In this document: piece after piece, positions 16,264 through 24,939 of the stretch
Layout: each line of letters opens with the position of its first letter
Numbering within the stretch: the first letter of the stretch is position 1
Assembly: GCA_022844165.1 (NCBI GenBank)
Contig: JALHMH010000025.1
Coordinates: forward strand, 1-64,000
Reading direction: 5' to 3'
DNA from: Lysobacterales bacterium
Lineage (GTDB): Bacteria; Pseudomonadota; Gammaproteobacteria; Xanthomonadales; SZUA-5
Length of the DNA: 64,000 nucleotides
The notes under the pieces: generated by a model
Database searches by the model: none
The model's input: only the letters and a program-made list of their open reading frames with translations
Told to the model about the DNA's origin: nothing
Program-made: the position numbers and the translations under genes

Positions 16264-16464
16264 GCGCTGGCGTCCTTGAGTTCCTGCCCGACGCGTTTCG
16301 AACCGATTCGGACTGTGATCCGGCGGTCGGCACATCGTCCCGGCATGACCCAGGTGTGGTGCGTGGGGACACGACATCAGGATGCACGGTTTGGCAACTG
16401 TCTTTCGTTCATTGATGTGGGCCCGCCGCAGTGGGCCTGCCCAATCACTCGATGGAGACATTCG

Positions 16465-16650
16465 ATGCGCCGATTCAAATCTCTGCTGCTCGCCAGCGTC
16501 ACATTCGCCACCATTGGGGCGGCACCCATGCCGGCCACAGCGTTCACGACTCCCAGCGTTCTGCCGCCGCGGACCTGCGCGCTGACGCCGATCATCGTCT
16601 GGGCGTTTCCCTTCCCCTACTACAGTTACGTGTTGGTTTGCAGGTCGTGA
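16465..16650 (+). CDS. Small secreted protein of unknown function
   Basis: A 61-residue ORF with a clear signal peptide (MRRFKSLLLASVTFATIGAA, cleavage near PATA-FT) and a short mature part with two Cys and several aromatics (WAFPFPYYSYVL). GGAG lies 7 bases before ATG 16465. The frame is longer upstream (from 16276) but the signal peptide fixes the start. No family is recognised. The mature peptide of ~35 residues with two cysteines could be a small disulfide-bonded exported peptide; this is inference only. Confidence 0.45.
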   Translation: MRRFKSLLLASVTFATIGAAPMPATAFTTPSVLPPRTCALTPIIVWAFPFPYYSYVLVCRS

Positions 16651-16856
16651 GAACCATGCCCGTTCGGCCTCCTGATCAGGGACGGGTCTTGGTCGTCCGG
16701 CCGGCGCGAACTTCGGCGGATTGACGGTGCGTTAACGTTGCTCCCGGTCAAACCGGCGAGCATCACAGCGCACTATTGTTGACAGCGCAATGCGTATGCG
16801 GTGGATGGCCCGTGTGGCATCTTTCCAGGCGACTTGGCCAAGCTGCGTTATTGACG

Positions 16857-17441
16857 GTGAGCGACCATCAAACCGACCTCGAACGCATGACGGCTTACCT
16901 GCGCGACGCGGTACCGGGTGGTTCGCCGTCGATGCACTCCTGGATGCGCGAAGCGCAAGGGGATTTGCGCCGTGTAGCGCATGCCGAGAGGCTGGCGCTA
17001 CGCGCAGGGGAAACGCTTTCGACGACGGCGTTGGTGAATGAGGCATGGCTCCGCTTTGCGCAGGCCGACTCACGATTTCTGGATCGCAAGCATTTTTATG
17101 CCACGGCGGCGCGTGCAATGCGTCAAGTCCTGGTCGATCACTTGCGCACGCAGCAGGCGCAAAAACGTGGCGGCGGCGCAGTGCATGGCGCCCTCGAAGA
17201 GGCGTTGGAGCTGGCGTCCGGGGATCCCTTTGGCGCCGATCTGTTGGTGATGGACGCGGCGCTGTCGGCGCTCGAACAGGCGCTGCCGCGTGCCGCGCAG
17301 GTGGTCCATTTGCGGTATTTCGTAGGGCTCGATGACCGCGAAGTGGGCGCGTTGCTCGGGGTTGAAGAAAGCACGGTTCGGCGCGACTGGCTCAAGGCAC
17401 GAGCGTGGCTTTTCCTGCATCTGGGCGGCAGCCCCGATTGA
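16857..17441 (+). CDS. ECF sigma factor associated with a Ser/Thr kinase
   Basis: A 194-residue sigma factor (GTG start at 16857; ATG 16887 is an alternative). Region 2 reads LVNEAWLRFAQ, FYATAARAMRQVLVDHLR, and region 4 LPRAAQVVHLRYFVGLDDRE followed by a helix-turn-helix (VGALLGVEESTVRRDWLKAR). This is the TIGR02999-like ECF branch commonly found beside Ser/Thr kinases. The adjacent kinase gene begins 28 bases after the stop codon. Some kinase-linked ECF factors (the EcfP-PknS pair of Xanthomonas) are active only when phosphorylated; the same control is inferred here. No anti-sigma gene is next to it. Confidence 0.88.
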   Translation: MSDHQTDLERMTAYLRDAVPGGSPSMHSWMREAQGDLRRVAHAERLALRAGETLSTTALVNEAWLRFAQADSRFLDRKHFYATAARAMRQVLVDHLRTQQAQKRGGGAVHGALEEALELASGDPFGADLLVMDAALSALEQALPRAAQVVHLRYFVGLDDREVGALLGVEESTVRRDWLKARAWLFLHLGGSPD

Positions 17442-17469
17442 TCTACTTCGTCGAACCTGGGATTCGAGG

Positions 17470-20061
17470 ATGAGCGGTCAGTCGACCACATTATTGGCCG
17501 AGCACCTGGAAGCGGACTTCGATGCGCTCGTCGATCTGGACGCAGCGGAGCGCAGGTGTGCGCTGGCACAAATCGCCGCTCGCGATCCGGAACGTGCGCT
17601 AGCGCTGCAGCGTTGGCTCGCGGCGATTGGCGCATCGGCGGGACTACTCGAATCCGGCAACGATGCCATGTCAACCCCGGTGCGCATCGGACCATGGCGC
17701 CTGGCGGGTCTGCTCGGCCGAGGTGGCAATGGCGAGGTGTATCTGGCGCATCGTGCGGACGGGGCATTCGATCGGCAGGCGGCGCTCAAACTGCTGCGCG
17801 CCGACCGTCATCGCGACGCGCAAATCGTCGCCGAACGGCGCCTTCTGGCGCGCCTGCAACATCCGAATATTGCGAGTCTGCTGGATGGCGGCGCAAGCGA
17901 CGATGGGCGACCGTATCTTGTGACCGAATACATCGTCGGCCAGCCGCTGGACCTTTGGTTGCGCGGCACGCAGCCCGACTTCGACCTGCACATGAGCATC
18001 TTCTCGCAACTCGCCGATGCCGTGGCGTATGCGCATGCGCACGGCGTGGTCCACGCCGATCTCAAGCCCGCCAACATACTGATCGATGCCGAAGGACGAA
18101 CCAAGCTGGTGGATTTCGGCATCGCGCACCTGCTTGGGCAAGACGGCGCCAGCACCGAATCGGCGCTCTCGCCGCTCTACGCAGCCCCGGAACAGTTCGA
18201 TGGCGGCGAACCCACGCCGCGGACCGACGTACATGCACTAGGCACGCTGTTGTACCTGCTGCTGGCAGATCAACTGCCGCAGGATGGCGCAGATCTGACG
18301 TTGGCGGAGCTGAAGACGATCCGTCAGCAAACCGATCCACTACCACCGAGCCTGCGCGCCCGGGCAATTCCGGCGCGGCGACTACGCGGCGATCTGGATG
18401 CGATCGTTTTGCGTTGCCTGGCGCGTGATCCCTCGAAGCGATACGCCACGGTGGGAGATTTGCAAGCCGAGATACGCGCCTGGCGCGAACACCGTCCGGT
18501 TGCTGCCCGGCACGGAGGGGCGAGCTACCGCTTCGGTCGCTATCTGCGTCGGCATTGGTTGCCCGGTTTGGCGGCGGCGGCTGTGTTCCTCGGCGCGGCG
18601 ATTGCCACCTGGCAAGCATGGCAAACGTTCGCTGCACAGCGCCACGCCCTGGCCGTGAGCGATGTGCTCAGTCGGCTCATTGCGGCCGGAGATCTGCGCT
18701 ATGTGCGCGACCCCGCTCGGGAGACGCGCGCCTGGCTGCGCGGTGCGGTGCAACGCATACGCAACTCGCCTGTCTCGCCGATCGTCGATACGGAAGTTCT
18801 GGTGCTGTTGACCGATGCGTTGTTGTCGCATGAGGAGTTTGCGGCGGCCAATGAAGCGCTGTCGCTGGCGGATGCGCGCGCGACCGCGGATCGCCGCGCG
18901 CCAGCCGCCGTCGATCGGGCGCGCCTGCATGCGGAACTGGCACTTGCACCGCTGGACGTCGTTCAGGCGCGAGCCGCAATCAAGCAGGCCATAGAACGCT
19001 TGGACGGAGCGCCCATGCCCGAGGCACTGGCGCTGGTCGATGCGCGGGTATTGGTTCGCGAGGGCCGTTATGACCGGGCAGCGGCGGCGTTCGATCGGCT
19101 GATTGCGGCACGCGCGGCGGCGCACGGCGCACACGACGCACGCACGCTCGCCGCACGATTGTGGCGCCTGCAAGCGCAGTACGTTGCGCATCGGTACGAG
19201 GATATCGAGCGCGACGGACCGGCACTTTTGCTCGACGTCGAAACACACCTGCCCGCCGACCATGCGCTGCTTCCGCCGCTGTTGACCACGATCGCTTTGA
19301 CCGAACGACTGCATAAGTCGCCGCAACATCCACAACTGGACATCGCCGAAAAACGGTTGCAACACGCGCTATCGATTGCCCAGGATTTGTATGGCGAAAA
19401 CAGTCTGGCGGCCATCAACGCGCGCGACGGTCTTGCTCAGGTTTCGCATGCCCGGGGCAACCTCGGCGCGTGGCTCGCCGAACAACGCAAGGTGCTGGCG
19501 GCCGAACAAGCGCTGTTCGGCGAAGCGGCACTGCGGCCGGCCTTGACCCGCTTCCAGGTTGGCATGGCGTTGGCCCTGCAGGGCGATCTGCCGTCGGGTG
19601 AAGCACAGATCGTTGCTGCAGAAAAAGCGATCGCAGCAAACAACGACTTGAGCAACCTCGCCACGGTGCGCACGCAGCACGCGATGCTCGTGATGCGCAG
19701 CGATCCCGCGCGCGGGCTCGAACTCGCAGCGCGGGCAGACGCTACGCTCAAGCGCATGGAATCAGCACCAGCGCAGTTGCAGTTCCATCTGGACATTTTC
19801 CGGATCGACGCGCTGCTGCGCCTCGGCGATGCCCCGGCGGCACAACGCCTGGTGGCTGGCGCGGAGCGGCTGGCCCGTCGCTCCGACGCCGAATCTCAGT
19901 GGCTTCTGAGTGCGCTGGTCCGCCGAGCCTGGGTTGAGTTGGCGTTGCGCGACGCAGCGGCGGCGGCTGCCACATTGGCGCGGATAGAACGCATCGCGCC
20001 GTCTGATGAGGCAGCGATCGGACGGCTGCGCGCGGCGCTGGACAAGCTGCGGCAAGAGTAG
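17470..20061 (+). CDS. Membrane Ser/Thr protein kinase with TPR-like sensor domain
   Basis: An 863-residue kinase. The catalytic domain (about 74-340) has the glycine loop LGRGGNGEV, Lys107 (AALKLL), catalytic Asp197 in HADLKPANI, DFG and AAPEQ. One transmembrane helix (about 361-383, WLPGLAAAAVFLGAAIA) separates it from a ~480-residue Ala/Leu-rich repeat region predicted to be tetratricopeptide-like and periplasmic. Catalytic-loop Arg is replaced by Ala (non-RD kinase), so activation-loop control is probably different from that of RD kinases. It most likely phosphorylates the preceding ECF sigma factor. Start 17470 avoids overlap with that gene. Confidence 0.9.
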   Translation: MSGQSTTLLAEHLEADFDALVDLDAAERRCALAQIAARDPERALALQRWLAAIGASAGLLESGNDAMSTPVRIGPWRLAGLLGRGGNGEVYLAHRADGAFDRQAALKLLRADRHRDAQIVAERRLLARLQHPNIASLLDGGASDDGRPYLVTEYIVGQPLDLWLRGTQPDFDLHMSIFSQLADAVAYAHAHGVVHADLKPANILIDAEGRTKLVDFGIAHLLGQDGASTESALSPLYAAPEQFDGGEPTPRTDVHALGTLLYLLLADQLPQDGADLTLAELKTIRQQTDPLPPSLRARAIPARRLRGDLDAIVLRCLARDPSKRYATVGDLQAEIRAWREHRPVAARHGGASYRFGRYLRRHWLPGLAAAAVFLGAAIATWQAWQTFAAQRHALAVSDVLSRLIAAGDLRYVRDPARETRAWLRGAVQRIRNSPVSPIVDTEVLVLLTDALLSHEEFAAANEALSLADARATADRRAPAAVDRARLHAELALAPLDVVQARAAIKQAIERLDGAPMPEALALVDARVLVREGRYDRAAAAFDRLIAARAAAHGAHDARTLAARLWRLQAQYVAHRYEDIERDGPALLLDVETHLPADHALLPPLLTTIALTERLHKSPQHPQLDIAEKRLQHALSIAQDLYGENSLAAINARDGLAQVSHARGNLGAWLAEQRKVLAAEQALFGEAALRPALTRFQVGMALALQGDLPSGEAQIVAAEKAIAANNDLSNLATVRTQHAMLVMRSDPARGLELAARADATLKRMESAPAQLQFHLDIFRIDALLRLGDAPAAQRLVAGAERLARRSDAESQWLLSALVRRAWVELALRDAAAAAATLARIERIAPSDEAAIGRLRAALDKLRQE

Positions 20062-20064
20062 CGC

Positions 20065-20952
20065 TCACACATCCTCAGCGACGACCCAGTCGATCAACTC
20101 GTTGAGCAACGGGTCGTCCGCCCACTCGGGCCGCACGAAAATGCCCGAATCGATCGGGTCGACTGGATCGAGCAGGGAAACCGTGAGCACACGGCGATCG
20201 GCCGTGACGCGCCCGGATGGCAGGAGCGGCAGCACCGCGACGCCCAGGCCCGCTTCGATCATTTGCACGATGAGCGCAGTTGTTGTCGCTTGCAGCGCCA
20301 CCTGCGGCGTCACACCGGCCCGATGAAATGCCTGCATCAGATGCTGGCGCCCTGCAGAGCCTGGCTCGAACAGGATCATCGGTTCCTCGGCCAATGCCGC
20401 CAAACTCAATTGACTCCGCGTCGCGAGCGGATGATCGATCGGCAATACCACGGACCACGGCATCGAAAACCACTGGCGATAGCGCAGCCCGGCGGGCGAC
20501 TCCAGCGGTGCGCAAAATCCGACGCCGCAGGCCGTGTCCTGATGCAGTGCCGATAGGATCTGAATCTCGGTACGGACCGAGAGTTTTAGTGCGACATCGG
20601 GATGCCGGCGGCGAAAAGCCTGCAATCGGTCGATCAAAAAATAAGTGGCCAGATAGTGGCTGCTGTAGACACGCAACTCACGTCCGGCACCCGGCGCCCG
20701 AAAGAGGTCGCGCAAGCGTCCGGCATCAGCGAGCAAGGCCTGCGCACGCGGCAACAGCCGACGCCCCTCGGGCGTCAGCAGGATTCGATCGCCATCGGCG
20801 GGCAACAACAGACTGGCACCGAGCCAGGTCTCGATCGCCTGCACATCGGCTCGCAGGCGTGGCGGCGGGCGCGATATCCGCGCTTCGGCGCCCGTCCAGG
20901 TGCCCGACTCCAGCAGCGCAACCACCGCAGACAGCTTTTCGAGATCGATCAT
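20065..20952 (-). CDS. LysR-family transcriptional regulator
   Basis: A 295-residue regulator: N-terminal winged helix-turn-helix (about 1-60, LEKLSAVVALLESGTWTGAE, AIETWLGASLLL) and a C-terminal effector domain (90-295; FRRRHPDVALKLSVRTE, VQMIEAGLGVAVLP). The recognition helix is unusual, with a Pro-rich stretch (ISRPPPRLRADVQ) where SQPALSRQI is common. It lies 46 bases downstream of the zinc alcohol dehydrogenase gene on the same strand, not divergent as is typical for LysR genes, and may be cotranscribed with it. Its 3' end is convergent with the kinase gene (3 bases apart). Confidence 0.87.
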   Translation of the reverse strand: MIDLEKLSAVVALLESGTWTGAEARISRPPPRLRADVQAIETWLGASLLLPADGDRILLTPEGRRLLPRAQALLADAGRLRDLFRAPGAGRELRVYSSHYLATYFLIDRLQAFRRRHPDVALKLSVRTEIQILSALHQDTACGVGFCAPLESPAGLRYRQWFSMPWSVVLPIDHPLATRSQLSLAALAEEPMILFEPGSAGRQHLMQAFHRAGVTPQVALQATTTALIVQMIEAGLGVAVLPLLPSGRVTADRRVLTVSLLDPVDPIDSGIFVRPEWADDPLLNELIDWVVAEDV

Positions 20953-20998
20953 CCGGCACGCGCAATCGTCTTCGCCACCCAGAGCATAACGGTACGCC

Positions 20999-22078
20999 TC
21001 AAGCGATGTCCGGTGTCAACATCAGCCGATAGCGCACATCGCCCGATTCGAGCATCGCGAAGGCCTCATTGATGCGGCTCATGGGCAAGCGCTCGACCTG
21101 CGGCTGGATGCCATGGCGTGCGCAGAAACTCAGCATCTGCAGCACCTCATCGGGGCGACCGAGCGGCGAACTGGACACGGTCAAGGCGCGAGGAATCAAC
21201 TCGGCAGGGACCAGAGGGATCGCCTCGCAACCCATCGCCAACAGATGCAAACGGCCTTGCGGCGCCAACATGCCCATCAGCGATGGCCAGGGCAAGTTCG
21301 CGGACGTGGCGATCAGTAACAAGTCGAGCGCGCCAACACGCCGCAAATCGTCGGCTTGAGCGCCAGACAGTACGCTGCGATGCGCACCCAGGCGCTGCGC
21401 CGCATACGCCTGATCTTCGTCGCGCACGATCGCCACCACTTCGCAGCCCCACGCGCGCAACAAGCGCACAGCGAGGTGTCCGATGCCGCCGATACCGACG
21501 ACACCGACACGATGGCTGGGATGCACGTGACGTGCGATCGGCGCGTACGCGGTGATCCCCGCACAAAACAGGGAACCGGCGCATGCCGGATCGAGCGTGC
21601 CTGGCAGCGGCAAGGCCCACGCCCAATGGCATCGCACGCGCTCTGCGAAGCCGCCATAACCATCGATCATCAGTCTTTGCAGCGCGATACAGTGCTGCAG
21701 ATCGCCGCATCGGCATGCGCTACAAACAAGGCAACTGCGGCGATACCAGCCGATGCCAACCCGTTGACCAATTTCCAGGCCATGTGCGTCCTTTCCCAAC
21801 GCGACGACCCGTCCGACGACCTCGTGCCCGGCGACCAGCGGAAACCGTTTGCGCGACCACGCGTCGCGCCACATCGCCAGGTCAGAGTGGCACACGCCAC
21901 AGGCTTCGACGGCAACCTCAACTTCGTCTCGCAGCAATGCGCCCCAGTGCAACTCTGTCAGCTCGAAGTTTGCCCCGGGCGCCGGTGCGGCATAGGCGCG
22001 CACGACCCCGGACCGCTGGCGAAGCGCCGAGGCCTCGCTCAGTGCGCCCGTCGTCTCGCCGGAGGTCGCCGCCAGCAT
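20999..22078 (-). CDS. Zinc-dependent alcohol dehydrogenase (cinnamyl-alcohol/YahK type)
   Basis: A 359-residue medium-chain dehydrogenase. It has the catalytic zinc ligands in GVCHSD and GHEVVGRVV, a four-cysteine structural zinc site (CLVCSACRCGDLQHC), the CAGITAYAP block, and the NAD(P) site GVVGIGGIGHLAVRLL. It interconverts aldehydes and alcohols; the YahK/AdhC branch prefers NADPH and broad aldehydes. The start is uncertain: 22078 gives a plausible 28-residue leader before the first conserved strand. It is a paralogue of the gene at 47150. A LysR regulator follows on the same strand. Confidence 0.88.
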   Translation of the reverse strand: MLAATSGETTGALSEASALRQRSGVVRAYAAPAPGANFELTELHWGALLRDEVEVAVEACGVCHSDLAMWRDAWSRKRFPLVAGHEVVGRVVALGKDAHGLEIGQRVGIGWYRRSCLVCSACRCGDLQHCIALQRLMIDGYGGFAERVRCHWAWALPLPGTLDPACAGSLFCAGITAYAPIARHVHPSHRVGVVGIGGIGHLAVRLLRAWGCEVVAIVRDEDQAYAAQRLGAHRSVLSGAQADDLRRVGALDLLLIATSANLPWPSLMGMLAPQGRLHLLAMGCEAIPLVPAELIPRALTVSSSPLGRPDEVLQMLSFCARHGIQPQVERLPMSRINEAFAMLESGDVRYRLMLTPDIA

Positions 22079-22338
22079 GCGGCTCAACGCCAGCTTGCAG
22101 CAGGTTGCTGCCCCAATGTCCGCCAGGCGCGGCGCCATCCGGCGCCGACACACCACCGCAGATCGTCCGCGGCGCAAAGTCCGGCGGCATCCCGCCAGCG
22201 CAGCGAGACACCAGCCCGCGCCCGCTCAATCCCGGCCCCCGGGATCCGCCCACCCGACCGTATTCCACCCATCGAGAATTCACCCGCGCCAAGGAGAAGG
22301 CGCTCGCCGATGGACATACGGAAAAGCGTGACGCATGC

Positions 22339-22608
22339 GTGCAGCGCATCGACGGGCGTCCTGCGGGTGATGTCCAGCTGCTGAAGAGTTGGTCGGATCG
22401 TTTTGGTGCAGAGCTGTACGCGCACTACGGGACGATGCTTGAATTTCCTGTCGCCCGACCACCGGCGGACCTCGCCACTGCTTTCGAGCGGGCAGTGGAG
22501 CACGCGTGTGTTGCGCCCTGTACGCTCATACTGCCCGGCATCCCACTTCGGCACGATGCCGAAGGCTTGATTGGCCACCAAACCTGGTTTCTGCACGAGC
22601 GCCCTTGA
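22339..22608 (+). pseudogene. DUF4253 C-terminal remnant
   Basis: The last ~90 codons of a frame closing at 22608 match the C-terminal part of DUF4253 domains: LLKSWSDRFGAELYAHYG, LEFPVARPP, a helix with AVEHACVAPC, and a late aromatic end (HQTWFLHERP). No N-terminal half is present. A strong ribosome binding site (AAGGAGAAGG, 22291-22300) sits 9 bases before ATG 22310, but that ATG reads a different frame and stops after 24 codons. This fits a truncated or frameshifted gene. A GTG at 22339 is the only in-frame start; the start given is nominal. Confidence 0.45.
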
Positions 22609-22790
22609 GTCTGTTTGGCGAAGTGACCACGTACGAGGTTGGTCCGCGCCAAGAAAGCGATCTCAAGAGGCCGAGAAGTTCGGACTCGCTTCTGTACTGT
22701 CATTGCAGATATGCGCAATTGAACATCTGGGTCGAGACCGCAATGCCGAAAATCGGTTGTGGATGAATTGTCGCGTGGCGATCTATGTTC

Positions 22791-23702
22791 TTATTCGTAG
22801 CCGCTCGCAAACACCTGCTCGGGCGCGCGCAGGCTGCGCAGAAACGGTATCGCCTCGGCGAGTGTGGCCGATTGCTGGGCGTCTGGTGGAATGGTTGCGC
22901 TGCCTCCGCAGCTTTGTTCGCCGATGCCGCACGTCAAGCTGCCCACGCTGAACTGGCAGTGGCTCCCGCCGGCGATCTCGACAATGCGTTTGTCGGCTGT
23001 CGGGGTCGCCAGTGCTGCGAAGATCGGGTCTGCGTGTTGGGCGCGTGGCGTCACACAGTCGCGGGCGCCCAGGATCATCAGCGCCGGTGCGGAAACCGAC
23101 GGCGCGGCGGCGATGGCGGAGGGATTGGTGTTGGCCGGCGCAAGACCCAGATAGCCATCCAAACCGGCGCCGCCGAGTATCGCCGCACCGCCGCCCATCG
23201 AATGCCCGCCGATGGCGCGTACTGGACCCACGGCTTGGCGCAAGCTGTCAAGATCGCGGACGGCGCTCGCGGCAAATCGCAAATCGGCGCCGAAGCGCGC
23301 GTGGTTTGGCGAGAAACCCTCCTCGGTGCCGGGCAACACCACAACGATGCCCGCAGCGGCGAGTGCGTCGGCCAGATAACCGTAGCTGGTGTGCGCAATG
23401 GTGAATCCGTGGCCAAACGCGAATGCCGGAAAGCCGCAGCCGGTCACGGCGGCAGTATTCGATCCGTTTTGTACGGCAGGGTAGTGCACGCGCACCGGCA
23501 CGTTGCGATTGCGTTCGCTATCGACCAGGGTGGTTTGCAATGTGCCAACCGCGTGCGGACCATCGCAGGCGAGCGCGATTGCCGATCCAAAGACCAGCGG
23601 GGTCATGGCGCACAGCCTTAACCAGCGGCGCGCCAGCGATTTCGGGCGCTGCGCCAGCATCGGCGCGTTGGCAGTTGTGGCGAGTCTGTGCATGTCGCTG
23701 AT
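22791..23702 (-). CDS. Secreted alpha/beta hydrolase (lipase/cutinase-like)
   Basis: A 303-residue alpha/beta-hydrolase with a signal sequence (hydrophobic stretch about LCAMTPLVFGSAIALAC). The nucleophile elbow is GGHSMGGGAA, the acid is in LGARDCV and the histidine is in GGSHC. The HGFTIAHTSY loop upstream probably forms the oxyanion hole. Several Cys in the mature part suggest disulfides, as in exported esterases of the dienelactone-hydrolase/PET-hydrolase-like group. Substrate is not predictable. The start is one of several near 23660-23717. It is separated by 37 bases from the beta-lactamase-like gene upstream, on the same strand. Confidence 0.8.
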   Translation of the reverse strand: MSDMHRLATTANAPMLAQRPKSLARRWLRLCAMTPLVFGSAIALACDGPHAVGTLQTTLVDSERNRNVPVRVHYPAVQNGSNTAAVTGCGFPAFAFGHGFTIAHTSYGYLADALAAAGIVVVLPGTEEGFSPNHARFGADLRFAASAVRDLDSLRQAVGPVRAIGGHSMGGGAAILGGAGLDGYLGLAPANTNPSAIAAAPSVSAPALMILGARDCVTPRAQHADPIFAALATPTADKRIVEIAGGSHCQFSVGSLTCGIGEQSCGGSATIPPDAQQSATLAEAIPFLRSLRAPEQVFASGYE

Positions 23703-23739
23703 CATAGTTGTGCCCACCCGATTCTCGCAGCGCCGGTTC

Positions 23740-24840
23740 TTACGGTTTCGCTGGTGTGGCGTCGACAGGCATACGCGGCTCGAACCAGCGGCCGAGGCGG
23801 TAGGCTGCGGGTGGGTCGATGTTGGTGAGGCTGATCAGAACCCAGCCAGACTCGGGGAAAACGCGGAAGTCGGCGTTCATGCCGTCGGCATCGCCGCCGT
23901 GGCCGTAACGGCGCAGCGGCCCTTCGCCGACGGTGATGAAACCGAAACCGTACCAGTTCCCCGACATTTGTGGTGACGTCGCCTGGGCCAGCATTTCTGG
24001 CGACAGCAGTTTGCCGGATTGCAGCGCCTGGGCGAATTTGAACAGGTCGCCCACGGTGCTGTAACCGCCGCCTGCGGCGGTGCCGCGCCAGGGCAGCGTG
24101 GCTGCGGCGTCGGTCCATTCGCCGGCCTTGAGGTAGTACCCCACCGCTCGCCTGGGCAGCTTGACCGACTCGGGCTCGGCGCCGGTGGCATGCATGCCAG
24201 CGGGTTCGAAAACTTCCTCGCGAAGGACGTCGTAAAAGTTGCGGCCGGTGACGTTTTCGATGATCGCGCCGAGCAGAACGAACCCGTAGTTCGAGTAGTC
24301 CACCTTTGTGCCGGGCGGGAACGCAGGTGCGCGCGTGCTGTGCGTTTCGAGGTAATCGGCGTGTGTGCGCAGCGCCTTGCGGTCGCCCGCATAGTCGCGT
24401 TCCAGGTTGTCGAGCCCGCCGGTGCCGCCGGTGTGCGTGAGCAGCTGGCGCAGCGTCACCTGAGTGGCGATGTCGCGATTGGGATAGCCAGGCAGATATT
24501 CGTCGACCGTGCCGTCGAGCGACAGTCTGCCGGCCTCCACCAGTTGCAGAACTGCCACGGCAGTGAACATCTTGCCCGCCGAACCGTAACGGAACTGAGT
24601 GTCGACCGTGTTGGCGGTCTGCGTCGAGCGGTCGGCCATGCCGTGCGCTTGTTGCAGCAGCACTTTGTTGTGGCGCGCCACGAGAAAAGCGCCGGAGTAC
24701 TGATCCACTTCCGCCAGGGCCTCCACGCGGATGGCCAGACCGGCGAGCGCCGCCGTTTCATCCAGCCGCTCGATGGGTTTGTCCTCGGCCATGGCCATCG
24801 GCGAGACGAAGAACAGCAGAGCCGGCAGCCATCGCGTCAT
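23740..24840 (-). CDS. Periplasmic serine hydrolase (class C beta-lactamase fold)
   Basis: A 366-residue protein with a signal peptide (MTRWLPALLFFVSPMAMA). It has the catalytic SxxK (Ser87-Ala-Gly-Lys90 in RYGSAGKMF), YSN in KVDYSNYGF, the THTGGTGG loop, and HGG in YGHGGDADG replacing the KTG triad, as in beta-lactamase-fold esterases and D-aminopeptidases. True AmpC activity is therefore unlikely; a peptidase or esterase role is more probable. The start at 24840 is fixed by the signal peptide. It may form an operon with the downstream alpha/beta hydrolase. Confidence 0.88.
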   Translation of the reverse strand: MTRWLPALLFFVSPMAMAEDKPIERLDETAALAGLAIRVEALAEVDQYSGAFLVARHNKVLLQQAHGMADRSTQTANTVDTQFRYGSAGKMFTAVAVLQLVEAGRLSLDGTVDEYLPGYPNRDIATQVTLRQLLTHTGGTGGLDNLERDYAGDRKALRTHADYLETHSTRAPAFPPGTKVDYSNYGFVLLGAIIENVTGRNFYDVLREEVFEPAGMHATGAEPESVKLPRRAVGYYLKAGEWTDAAATLPWRGTAAGGGYSTVGDLFKFAQALQSGKLLSPEMLAQATSPQMSGNWYGFGFITVGEGPLRRYGHGGDADGMNADFRVFPESGWVLISLTNIDPPAAYRLGRWFEPRMPVDATPAKP

Positions 24841-24939
24841 GGGCAGATCCAATGCTGGAAACAGCGCCGATCCTACCGTTTGGCGCACGCTCGGGTCACG
24901 TTTCCGCCAAGCCGGCCGCGTCGCGTAGCCGTAACGAAT

